Assembly: GCA_934757275.1 (NCBI GenBank)
Contig: CAKVLN010000003.1
Span: 1-64,000, forward strand
Source of the DNA: an uncultured Candidatus Melainabacteria bacterium
GTDB lineage: Bacteria > Cyanobacteriota > Vampirovibrionia > Gastranaerophilales > Gastranaerophilaceae
Direction: 5' to 3'
DNA: 64,000 nt
The notes under the pieces are model-generated. The model had not been told where the DNA came from and did no database searches. It worked only from the letters and a program-made list of their open reading frames with translations. Positions 8,020-15,859 of this stretch are shown here, piece after piece (position 1 is the stretch's first letter; every line of letters starts with the position of its first letter). The position numbers and the translations under genes are program-made.

Positions 8020-9222
8020 ATGAACATAAATAAAGATAATATAATAAAAATAGCAAAAGGTGAATTTAGAAGAATTTTTAAAGATGGTGGTACTATTCTA
8101 ATTATGTGTATTGCTGTTTTTTTGTATGGAATTTTTTATATGTTTCCTTTTTCAAATCATATTGTACAAGATGTTCCAATCGCAGTTGTTGATCAAGATA
8201 ATTCTTCAATGTCCAGACAATTAATTCGGAATTTGAATAGTAACCAATTAATTAAAGTTGCGGATAGACCAACGACATTAGTTGAAGCGAAAGAAAGTTA
8301 TTATAGAAATAAAATTAATGGTAGTATTATCATTCCTAAAGATTTTGAACAAGATATTAAAAGAGGCAAATCCGTAAAAGTAACAGCTTATGAAGATTCA
8401 ACGTATTTAATCGTTTATAAACAAATAGCCGCCGGAATTATTCAAACAGTTGGAGATTTTAGTAATAAAATAGAAATTGCTACTTTAATGAAACTTGGTC
8501 TTTCAAAAGATATGGCTATTCATATAAAATCTCCCTTTGAACTCGTTGATATGCCTTTATATAACCCAATTGGAAGCTATCAAAACTATATTGTTCCATT
8601 AATCTGTTTACTGATACTACAACAAACTATGCTTATTGGTTCAGGTATGCTTGGAGCAACTATCAAAGAACAAATTAACGGTGTAAAAATTTGGACTAAC
8701 GGACAAATTGTAAACTATAAGGCAGATAAGATTAATGAAATTAGCGATAATCCGATTGAAATAGTTCTTGGCAAAGCATTTGCGTATGTATCTTTATATT
8801 TTATATATGCACTTATGTTTATGTACTTATTTCCGACTTTACTTGTTTATAAAATGACATTTAATCCTTCAATGTTTTTAATTTTAATCCCATTCTTATT
8901 TTGTGTAGCTTTTCTAGGACAGGCATTAGTTGGCTTATATACAAACAGAGAAAACTCTTTAATGATTTTAATTATTACTTCTGTACCAATGATATTTGAA
9001 CCGGGATTTGTATGGCCGAAAGAAAGTTTGCCGTTTCTAATAAAATTTATAGGATTTTTTGTTCCTACAACACCTACCAGCGTTGGTCTTGTAGGAATTA
9101 ATCAGATGGGAGCAAGTTTTTGTATGGTGCAAAGTTCATTTTGGCACTTACTATTTTTAACTGTTTTATATTTTGGGTGTGCTTGTAAAGTTGTTACAAA
9201 CATGCAAAAAAGTATTAAATAA
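8020..9222 (+). CDS. ABC-2 type exporter permease, second
   Basis: Second inner-membrane half-permease, about 400 aa, with the same layout as the first: an N-terminal helix, an external domain with VPIAVVDQDNSSMSRQ, then about six membrane helices. The ATG at 8020 is preferred over a TTG at 8005 because GAGG (8007-8010) lies at the right distance from it. Together with the first permease it would form a heterodimer feeding HlyD and TolC. The missing ATP-binding subunit must be encoded elsewhere, if the pump is active. After the stop there is no gene until 9478. Confidence 0.85.
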   Translation: MNINKDNIIKIAKGEFRRIFKDGGTILIMCIAVFLYGIFYMFPFSNHIVQDVPIAVVDQDNSSMSRQLIRNLNSNQLIKVADRPTTLVEAKESYYRNKINGSIIIPKDFEQDIKRGKSVKVTAYEDSTYLIVYKQIAAGIIQTVGDFSNKIEIATLMKLGLSKDMAIHIKSPFELVDMPLYNPIGSYQNYIVPLICLLILQQTMLIGSGMLGATIKEQINGVKIWTNGQIVNYKADKINEISDNPIEIVLGKAFAYVSLYFIYALMFMYLFPTLLVYKMTFNPSMFLILIPFLFCVAFLGQALVGLYTNRENSLMILIITSVPMIFEPGFVWPKESLPFLIKFIGFFVPTTPTSVGLVGINQMGASFCMVQSSFWHLLFLTVLYFGCACKVVTNMQKSIK

Positions 9223-9326
9223 TGTTTTAACTGTAGAATGAATTTTATAATCTTTTTCTCATAGTTAATTCCTATTCTTTAATGTTTCAGTTTTGTTAAC
9301 TAAAAACAGCCTTATTAAATTTTGTG

Positions 9327-9439
9327 TGTTCGTATGAGTGTACTTAAACGAACAGTTAATTTTTGCCTTAAATTCTGTTCGTAAATCTCCCAACTTACAG
9401 TTTACGAATGTTCGCTTAAAATTTTGACTTTTACGAATA
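9327..9439. promoter_or_regulatory. res-like recombination site with three inverted-repeat subsites
   Basis: Three pairs of TGTTCG(T/C) and ACGAA(C/T)(A/G) form adjacent inverted repeats: 9327-9354 (28 bp), 9376-9410 (about 34 bp) and 9409-9439 (31 bp). A 28-bp site I and 34-bp site II match the architecture of Tn3-family res sites, directly upstream of a resolvase gene. Resolvase binding here would also repress its own gene. Confidence 0.65.
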
Positions 9440-9477
9440 GTGCGTTAGACTGTAGATGCTAAAACTCAAGCAGGGAG

Positions 9478-10089
9478 ATGAATATGGCGAATATCAATTC
9501 TAAAACTTTTGGTTATTGTAGAGTATCTTCAACGAATCAAAAAGAAGATAGACAATTAGAAGCAATGTTAGATCTTGGAATTAACGAACGAGATATTTTT
9601 GTGGATAAATGTTCAGGTAAAAATTTTGACCGACCTCAATATCAAGCTCTAAAAGTCCAATTAAGAGATGGGGACGTTCTTGTAATCAAATCCATAGATC
9701 GATTAGGACGTAATTACAAACAGATTTGTTAAGAATGGCGTGAGATTACAAGAGAAATTAAAGCTAATATCAACGTCCTCGATATGCCAGTATTGGATAC
9801 CACAAGGACAGAAGGTTTAATTGGAGAAGTAATTTCAGATATTGTACTACAACTATTAAGCTATGTTGCCGAACAGGAACGTGCTTTTATAAAACAAAGA
9901 CAAGCTGAGGGTATCAAACTAGCTAAAGAAAAAGGTAAACGTTTAGGCAAGCCTCCAATTGAGTACCCAGAGAATTGGGATAATGTTTACAAAGTCTGGA
10001 AATCTGGTGCTATCACAGCTAGAGAAGCAATGAAACAACTCAATTTAAAACCAACAAGTTTTTATAAACTGGCTAAACAGTATGTATAA
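9478..10089 (+). pseudogene. Small serine resolvase interrupted by an in-frame TAA
   Basis: A Tn3/gamma-delta-type resolvase of about 203 codons in one continuous frame, cut at codon 85 by TAA (9730-9732). The N-terminal part has the catalytic GYCRVSSTNQ and SIDRLGRNYKQI. After the stop the frame resumes with EWREITREIKANINVLDMPVLDT and runs through the E-helix (AEQERAFIKQRQAEGI) to a C-terminal helix-turn-helix (ITAREAMKQLNLKPTSFYKLAKQ). Related resolvases usually have an acidic residue at the stop position, so one GAA-to-TAA change explains it. GGGAG at 9473-9477 fits a start at 9484 better than at 9478. Either a recent pseudogene or dependent on readthrough. Confidence 0.85.
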
Positions 10090-10160
10090 TGCTTAGTAGA
10101 TATTTTAATATAAATATATAATTAATTTACAATTAAAAGTTTTTCGCGTACAATTTTTAG

Positions 10161-11243
10161 ATGGAACTAGGTGCAAAAGAAAAATTCTATTTAAATTTAT
10201 CGGATATAACCCATGATTTACTAAAGTATGCAGATGATTATACAATAGAAACTTTTCTTAATTACATAAATCAAGAACTTAATGGTAAATTAGAAAAGGA
10301 TTTATTTTTTCTTGATGGGTTACCACCAAAAAGAAAGTTATTATACACTATAATTGTATCAGCACGATCAGTATTAATACATTTAAATTCACTAGAATTA
10401 TGTTATGGTTCATATAAAGATAGATTTGCAGATTTCGATGATGACAATTATGCCCTATCATTTATTAAAGATACGCTAGGTAATGACTCTCAACCTAGTA
10501 AAGTAACTGATAACAAAAAAGAAATGCTCTTTAGACTAATCGTTGAAAATTATAAAGAAAATAAATTTTATTACAGATTTGGAGGAAGCACTTTAGACAA
10601 AATAGAGATAAAGAATCTTGGGAAAAAATCTTTTAATTATTGTATTTCAGAGTACCCTTCTACTAAAGTGAATGGTAAAACAATTATTAAAAATAAAGCC
10701 ACAAATGACAAACATTCAATAAGTAAATCGTTATATTTTCCTATGGATCAAGATAGGATAGTCAAAGAAGAAGATTTTAGGCCTTTCTTTGAAGATATGA
10801 CAGCTCCATACAGCTCTAGCTATTATAAAGACTTGCATAACCAAATAGTTAATATCCTTAAAAATGACAGAAAAAATTATTGCAACTGCTGTAATCCTAA
10901 TCGTATTAAGAATTCTAGAGCAATATGTGATAATTGCAAAAACATGTTTGATGAGTTTGATTATTTAAATCAACAGATTGAAGATTGGAAACAGTATGAT
11001 GATACTTTTAGAGCAAATAGCATTGATTATAAACAAATTGTTTATTCTCGAAAAAATAGATTACTAAAAAGAAACAACTTACAATTAAGAAAACAATTAA
11101 AAATATGTCTTTTAGATAGTTTTAAGTCTATCGAAAAAGAAATAGCTAAAGAAACTAATATGTCAGAACAGAAACGAATCGCTCTTATAAAAGAGTCCAT
11201 AAACAAACTCAAAACAGAATTTATCCCTAAATCATTCGACTAA
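10161..11243 (+). CDS. Uncharacterised protein with a Cys cluster, 360 aa
   Basis: I do not recognise this protein. It is hydrophilic and mostly helical, with no membrane segment or signal. A possible zinc site (CNCCNP, then ICDNCKNMF) lies at about residues 243-262. It is followed by a lysine-rich, coiled-coil-like C-terminus. It sits in the mobile region between the broken resolvase and the reverse-transcriptase operon, on the same strand, 71 bases after the resolvase. It could be a replication, mobilisation or defence protein of the element. Nothing in the sequence decides between these. Confidence 0.55.
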   Translation: MELGAKEKFYLNLSDITHDLLKYADDYTIETFLNYINQELNGKLEKDLFFLDGLPPKRKLLYTIIVSARSVLIHLNSLELCYGSYKDRFADFDDDNYALSFIKDTLGNDSQPSKVTDNKKEMLFRLIVENYKENKFYYRFGGSTLDKIEIKNLGKKSFNYCISEYPSTKVNGKTIIKNKATNDKHSISKSLYFPMDQDRIVKEEDFRPFFEDMTAPYSSSYYKDLHNQIVNILKNDRKNYCNCCNPNRIKNSRAICDNCKNMFDEFDYLNQQIEDWKQYDDTFRANSIDYKQIVYSRKNRLLKRNNLQLRKQLKICLLDSFKSIEKEIAKETNMSEQKRIALIKESINKLKTEFIPKSFD

Positions 11244-11591
11244 TTCTAACAATATTGTCTGTATTTCTCTTCCTAAGATTTTAATGTAAAAAAATATGAA
11301 GCAAAATTAAAATCACTGTATCTTTTGACACTTAGAATTTTGTTAAGTTTTATGAAGTAGTTAGTTATTGTGGTACATCACTCTGTATCCCTTTTGTTTC
11401 CTGCAATATAGACGTTATTGTCTCAACTTGATATTTTTTTGAATTTTTTCATTTTTTAAACTTATTTTTTAGCCCCTTTTCTGAAGGCTTAATCTTTAAA
11501 TTATATACTCTAATTATAATCAGTTAATGATTAGAGATTTAAATAATATTAAATCGGCATTAGTAAATAGTTTAAAAAGGAGAACACAAAC
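11244..11591 (+). promoter_or_regulatory. AT-rich intergenic region with a likely promoter
   Basis: This 348-base stretch has no convincing gene. A TATAAT at about 11515-11520 lies about 75 bases before the small ORF at 11592 and could start the retron transcript; its -35 is poor. AAAAAGGAG at 11575-11582 is the ribosome binding site of that ORF. Confidence 0.4.
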
Positions 11592-11720
11592 ATGGCTAAG
11601 AAAGTAAAAGATAATGATTTACTCAGCGAAAAAAGAAAGAAGCTATACGCAAAATACCTGAGAGCAATAGGAATTGATGTAAAATTCCCGGAAATAAAAA
11701 AGAAAGATTTTGTTAAGTAA
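11592..11720 (+). CDS. Small basic protein, 42 aa, upstream of the retron-like region
   Basis: ATG at 11592 with AAAAGGAG ten bases ahead. The product is highly charged and basic (starts MAKKVKDNDLLSEKRKKLYAKYL, read in two pieces: MAKKVKDNDLL and SEKRKKLYAKYL) and ends KKKDFVK. It has no membrane segment and could bind nucleic acid. It lies immediately before the structured non-coding region and the reverse transcriptase, so it may be an accessory gene of that system. No family recognised. Confidence 0.45.
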   Translation: MAKKVKDNDLLSEKRKKLYAKYLRAIGIDVKFPEIKKKDFVK

Positions 11721-11744
11721 AAAACAAAATAATGATTGCAACTT

Positions 11745-12030
11745 ATCAAAGGGACTTATTAAATCGGGGGATTGAACTTGATTGACTTAATGAACACAAT
11801 GAACTTAACTTTCTCGTCCTTACCGGATCGAGACGGCTGGCTCAACGAAGAAAATCATACTTCATTCTTTCGTAAGGGAAGATAACTTACTCTTAATTCT
11901 CTTAATGCTTCATTAAGACTTATTAGGGTAGCCCTCTTTTCCTTTTTTCTACCGGACTCCGCTTATGCTCCGTCCGGCCTCTATTGAGGGCAATTGGGTT
12001 GTAATCATATACGCAGGAGTCCCATTTACC
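11745..12030 (+). ncRNA. Candidate retron msr-msd RNA region
   Basis: The 346 bases between the small ORF and the reverse-transcriptase start have no credible gene but are rich in hairpins. CTTAATG/CATTAAG has a three-base loop (11901-11917), like msr stem-loops. A long nested hairpin has outer arms GCCCTC (11931-11936) and GAGGGC (11986-11991) and an inner CCGGAC/GTCCGG stem (about 11952-11977), like an msd. GGGACT (11751-11756) can pair with AGTCCC (12018-12023), as the a1/a2 repeats that close retron RNAs do. GAGGGC could alternatively pair with GCCCTC at about 12038. The boundaries and the branching G are not determined. Confidence 0.5.
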
Positions 12031-12066
12031 TGCACCTGCCCTCATTTTAAACAGAAAGGGAGAATA

Positions 12067-13011
12067 ATGACACAAGCAAATATAAGAAAGGAAGATGAAA
12101 AACAGCTTAATTTATACGGGATTTCAACATTATCAGAATTGGCAGAAATTTTAGATTTTCCAATAAAAAGTTTAATTGATGCTACTAAAAAAGGGTATAG
12201 AAGCTATCAAGTTCAGGGTAAGACTAAGAAAAGATTAATAGAAGAACCTAACGTTATTTTAAAACTTCTTTTAAAGGATTTAAAAGAAATATTGTTTGAA
12301 ATGTTCGATTGCCCAGAATATAACAAGTGTTGGTTGAGTGGAAATAACTACATTAATGCACAAGCTCACGCTGGGCAACATGCATATGTTACAACCGACA
12401 TTTCAAGCTTTTTTACTAATTCAAAGGCTTGTTATGTTCGGAGATTTTTTAAAAACAAACTTAATATCTCGGGAGAAGCTCTGGAGATATTGGTGCAGAT
12501 GTGTACTTTTAGAGGGCATATTCCAACGGGTGCTCCAACGAGTAGTATTCTTGCCTTTTTGACACATAAAGATTTATTCGACGAAATTGCACAACACATG
12601 GAAGAAAAAGATATAACGTTTTCATTGTATGTTGATGATATTACTCTGTCGGCAAAATACGGTATTACTGGGGAAGAAATTCGGTTTATAAAATCTGTAT
12701 TAAAAAGGCATAAACTTGAAATTAAACCTGAAAAAACAAAATTCTATAGTTTCAAGAAAGCAATGATTACAGGTTTTTACCTAGCTCAAGGTGGGAAAAT
12801 CAGTGTGCCGGATAGTGTAGGTTATAAAGTAGTTTCTCTTTTAAAGGAAAAAACATTAGAGGATATGAACAAAAAAGAATTAAGGAGGGTAATTGGATTG
12901 ATAAATTATTGCCAAACAGCAAATAAACGAAGCTTTTTAGCTACAAAAAGAAATGCTATTCAAGCGTTAAAAAGATTAGATAAAAAAGAAAAGGAGAAAA
13001 GCAATGCTTAA
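12067..13011 (+). CDS. Retron-type reverse transcriptase
   Basis: Reverse transcriptase of 314 aa with the features that mark retrons. NAQAH (97-101) is the NAxxH motif. TTDISSFF carries the first catalytic Asp (111). PTGAPTSS (about 153-160) is the motif-4 loop, YVDD (188-191) is the active site, and ITG (234-236) before GGKISVP corresponds to the VTG motif that recognises the msr. The ATG at 12067 is chosen over the upstream frame start at 11965 because GGGAG lies just before it and the upstream part would run through the hairpin region. It would copy the msd part of the RNA into multicopy single-stranded DNA. Its last eight bases overlap the next gene (ATGCTTAA), so the two are translationally coupled. 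Confidence 0.85.
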   Translation: MTQANIRKEDEKQLNLYGISTLSELAEILDFPIKSLIDATKKGYRSYQVQGKTKKRLIEEPNVILKLLLKDLKEILFEMFDCPEYNKCWLSGNNYINAQAHAGQHAYVTTDISSFFTNSKACYVRRFFKNKLNISGEALEILVQMCTFRGHIPTGAPTSSILAFLTHKDLFDEIAQHMEEKDITFSLYVDDITLSAKYGITGEEIRFIKSVLKRHKLEIKPEKTKFYSFKKAMITGFYLAQGGKISVPDSVGYKVVSLLKEKTLEDMNKKELRRVIGLINYCQTANKRSFLATKRNAIQALKRLDKKEKEKSNA

Positions 13012-13774
13012 AATAACAAATATAATTAATGAAAATATGATAGGCGTTTGTGGGGATAAAACTTGCTGCACAGAAGGAAGTGATTTGATGCAAATAAAGG
13101 TTATTCCGGCAATACCACTTCGAGATTTTTACAATAAGCACCTGGAAGGTATAAGAGGAATGAATATTGGGAAACATTTTGACTATATAAATACATTCCA
13201 AATTGCTTCGACCAAAATGTCCAAAACTGATAGATTACTGTTAAAAGAGTTAGAAATTGGAGATGTATTCACATTTGACATAAGCATAAATATTTTAAGC
13301 TCAACTGATAATAATGAAGATAGTAATACTTGTCGAGAAATTCCAGATATAAAAAATTGTCGGTATTCAAATTTAAGAAAATACCGAGACAATGATTGTA
13401 TTGATAGAATTGTAACAACAGCTCTTCAAAATGCAGATAGATATAGCTTTAATTACAATGTACCTAGAACATTTAAAGAATTAAAAGCACTGGTAAATAA
13501 AATGTCTGAAGATAATTTATCCGAAGCAACTGCAGATATGTATACTCAATGGCAATATGTTTGTCTTGATAACGATTTTACTAACTTCGATTTTGACAAT
13601 TATTTTTACTACAATCAAGATCTAGTTGAACGTGATAATGCCTTGTTTGAATTATCTGCACTTGGTTACTTTAAGCACAATCCAATTCCACTGAATCTAG
13701 ACCTTCCAAAATATTTTAAGAATGTTATTGATAAAACTCACTACTTAGATTTTGACAGAAAGTGTTTATTTTAA
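13004..13774 (+). CDS. Unknown protein coupled to the reverse transcriptase; candidate retron effector
   Basis: A 256-aa soluble protein that I do not recognise. It starts inside the last codons of the reverse transcriptase. A second possible start is at 13088 (GGAAG ahead, giving MQIKVIPAIP). The N-terminus has a GDKTCC pair of Cys, the middle RDNDCIDRIVTTALQNADRY, and the C-terminal third is rich in Asp, Asn, Tyr and Phe (DFTNFDFDNYFYYNQD). No kinase, nuclease, TIR, Toprim or membrane motif is visible. In retrons the adjacent gene usually encodes a toxin held inactive by RT and msDNA, so position suggests that role. The function is inferred from context only. Confidence 0.6.
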   Translation: MLKITNIINENMIGVCGDKTCCTEGSDLMQIKVIPAIPLRDFYNKHLEGIRGMNIGKHFDYINTFQIASTKMSKTDRLLLKELEIGDVFTFDISINILSSTDNNEDSNTCREIPDIKNCRYSNLRKYRDNDCIDRIVTTALQNADRYSFNYNVPRTFKELKALVNKMSEDNLSEATADMYTQWQYVCLDNDFTNFDFDNYFYYNQDLVERDNALFELSALGYFKHNPIPLNLDLPKYFKNVIDKTHYLDFDRKCLF

Positions 13775-13864
13775 TATTGATTACGAAGATAGAATAGGGA
13801 GGAATAAATTTTACCCTCTTTAAAGAGGTGAACAACAAAAAATAAGAAAAGGGTGTTTTTATAA

Positions 13865-14029
13865 ATGATCACAATTAAAACAGATAATTCAATAATAAAT
13901 ATATCGGCAACTAACTCAAAGATTTCTGTTGGAAAAAGTTTTGAATTGATTGTAGCTTATGTAGATGCAATAAAAGAGATTTATGACGCAGCAAATATTA
14001 ATAATTCTGGAAATGAAAATGAATCTTAG
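13865..14029 (+). CDS. Small protein, 54 aa
   Basis: An ORF of 54 codons starting MITIKTDNSIINISAT and ending NNSGNENES. It has a predicted helix FELIVAYVDAIKEIYDAAN. Upstream is GGGTG within AAAAGGGTGTTTTTATAA, a moderate ribosome binding site. It lies between the candidate effector and the recombinase, on the same strand, 26 bases before the latter. It could be an antitoxin-like partner or a recombination directionality factor. No family recognised. Confidence 0.4.
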   Translation: MITIKTDNSIINISATNSKISVGKSFELIVAYVDAIKEIYDAANINNSGNENES

Positions 14030-14055
14030 CTAATATAAAAAAGGGAGTAGAATGT

Positions 14056-15657
14056 ATGGAAAAAGCAGTTGTGTATGCAAGAGTATCGTCAGAAGAACAA
14101 GCAAAACACGGATTTAGTATTGATAATCAAAAAAGACAGTGTATAGAATTTGCAGAAAAGCAAGGTTATTCAGTGGCAAAAGTGTTTGTTGATGAAGGAA
14201 AATCGGCTAAAAATCTTGAAAGACCTGAAATACAAGAACTAATGGCGTATTGTAGTAAAAAGAAAAACAAAATTACTGCTGTTATTATATGGAGATTGGA
14301 TAGAATCTCGAGGAATACCGAGGACTATCACGGTGTTTTACGACCATTATTTGAGAAACAAGGAATAAAACTTTTATCAGCTACCGAAGCAAATGTGAAT
14401 ACAATAGAAGGTGATTTAATGCGAAATATTGGTATGAGTTTTGCAGAATATGAAAGAAAAGTAATTGGTGCCAGAACAATTGCCGGATTACGCCAGAAAG
14501 CAGAATTAGGGGAATATCCGCATAAAGCTCCTATTGGGTACAAAAATATATCAAAAGAAGATGGTTCAAAAACAATCATTGTAGATGAGAGTTGTGCCTT
14601 TTACATAAAACAAGCATTCAATTTATATGATAGTGGATTGTATTCTTTAAGGAGTTTAACTGCAAAACTTTACAAAGAGGGATTTCGAAGTAGTTCCGGA
14701 AGAAGAGTGCCACAATCCACCGTTGAATTTATCCTAAAAAACATTTTCTATACAGGAGTGTTCAAGTTTGAAGATAAAGTCCATGAAAATGCAAAGCACG
14801 TACCTCTAATCAGTAAAGAGCTTTTTTACAGTGTACAAGATAGGTTATTATCCCCTGATAAAGCTAGAAAAAAGAATTATGACTTTGCTTATACAGGATT
14901 AATAAGATGTGCACATTGTGGCTGTCGCTTAACGGCAGAATTTAAAAAAGGTAAGTATATTTATTATCATTGTACTGGTAATAAAGGTGGCGAGTGCAAA
15001 AGAGATTATATCAATGAATTAGTGGTTGATAAGACTTTTGCAGAAATTATTCGATTGATAGTGATTCCTCAAGATATTAGAGAGCGAATCTTGAAGGAGC
15101 TAAAATTTGTACATGAAAAGAAAAACGGATATTCAAAAGAAGTTAAAAATAATATTATCAAGCAAATAACAAGACTTGAGAATAGGATAGAGGAAGCGTT
15201 TACCCTCAAATTGGACAACGCTATAACTCATGATTTTTGGAAAGCTCAAAATGATAAGTTGCAAATTGAAAAAGACAAACTGAAAATTCAACTGGAAGAA
15301 ATTGATAAACTTGATAAGGCATTTTACGACAAAGCCGACACACTGCTTAGTTTTACAGATAACGCACATGATTATTTCTTGAAAGGCAACCTATTTCAAA
15401 GAAGAAAAATCATGGAAATTATTTCAGAACAAATCACATATAAAGACAAAAACTTTGATATAAAACTAAAGCCAATATTCCAAACAATAGCAGAAAATCA
15501 GTACAATTTAACCAAAAATTTAACCAACAATCGAACTCCTGAAATAGACATTAAAAAAGGGCTTGGAACGAATTCTTGCCCTAATAATAGAAAAAACTCC
15601 CCAGGTTGGACTCGAACCAACAACCTACCGGTTAACAGCCGGTTGCTCCGCCATTGA
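14056..15657 (+). CDS. Large serine recombinase (integrase)
   Basis: Site-specific recombinase, up to 533 aa. The resolvase catalytic domain (about 1-150) has YARVSSEEQ with the nucleophile Ser11 and RLDRISRN. The recombinase domain (about 165-270) starts APIGYKN. The zinc ribbon has CAHCGC (about 286) and YYHCTGNKGGECKR (about 305-318), and a long coiled coil follows (about 355-420), so all parts of an active integrase are there. The last ~20 residues are translated from the antisense strand of tRNA-Asn, past its terminator. This C-terminus is therefore probably a product of integration, and the native stop may differ. It marks the right end of an integrated element. Confidence 0.9.
   Translation: MEKAVVYARVSSEEQAKHGFSIDNQKRQCIEFAEKQGYSVAKVFVDEGKSAKNLERPEIQELMAYCSKKKNKITAVIIWRLDRISRNTEDYHGVLRPLFEKQGIKLLSATEANVNTIEGDLMRNIGMSFAEYERKVIGARTIAGLRQKAELGEYPHKAPIGYKNISKEDGSKTIIVDESCAFYIKQAFNLYDSGLYSLRSLTAKLYKEGFRSSSGRRVPQSTVEFILKNIFYTGVFKFEDKVHENAKHVPLISKELFYSVQDRLLSPDKARKKNYDFAYTGLIRCAHCGCRLTAEFKKGKYIYYHCTGNKGGECKRDYINELVVDKTFAEIIRLIVIPQDIRERILKELKFVHEKKNGYSKEVKNNIIKQITRLENRIEEAFTLKLDNAITHDFWKAQNDKLQIEKDKLKIQLEEIDKLDKAFYDKADTLLSFTDNAHDYFLKGNLFQRRKIMEIISEQITYKDKNFDIKLKPIFQTIAENQYNLTKNLTNNRTPEIDIKKGLGTNSCPNNRKNSPGWTRTNNLPVNSRLLRH
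15553..15582 (-). terminator. Terminator downstream of tRNA-Asn
   Basis: AGGGC (15578-15582, read leftward) pairs with GCCCT (15558-15562) and is followed by T6 on the minus strand. It lies inside the 3' end of the recombinase frame. Confidence 0.55.
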
Positions 15658-15668
15658 GCTACTGAGGA
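15597..15668 (-). tRNA. tRNA-Asn (GTT)
   Basis: All four arms can be drawn: acceptor TCCTCAG/CTGGGGA, D arm GCTC/GAGC, anticodon stem ACCGG/CCGGT with loop CTGTTAA (anticodon GTT), and T arm GTTGG-TTCGAGT-CCAAC. The discriminator is G and no CCA is encoded. Its 3' end faces the recombinase gene, the usual place for an integrated element. The recombinase CDS overlaps nearly all of it in antisense. Confidence 0.95.
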
Positions 15669-15859
15669 TTATTTCAGCTTATTTAATTGTTTGTGAGTTT
15701 CACTTGACCTCGTGTCCCTCGGTTCGTTTGAACCTCACTTAATTATAATAACAAATAAATTTTTTTTGTAAAGAGTTTTTTTTAAATTTTTGCAAACCCA
15801 ATAATTTCAGCAATAAAACACCTCTAAACATTTGTTTTTAACTGTGTTAACATAGAATT

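Noticed and set aside
11720..12066. Diversity-generating retroelement template repeat
   Set aside because: No near-repeat copy (variable region) is seen in a neighbouring gene, and the RT has PTGAPTSS and NAxxH/ITG motifs typical of retrons instead of the DGR SQ motif.
11965..12066. Upstream extension of the RT frame (34 extra codons)
   Set aside because: It runs through the hairpin region, has no binding site, and the ATG at 12067 has GGGAG just ahead.
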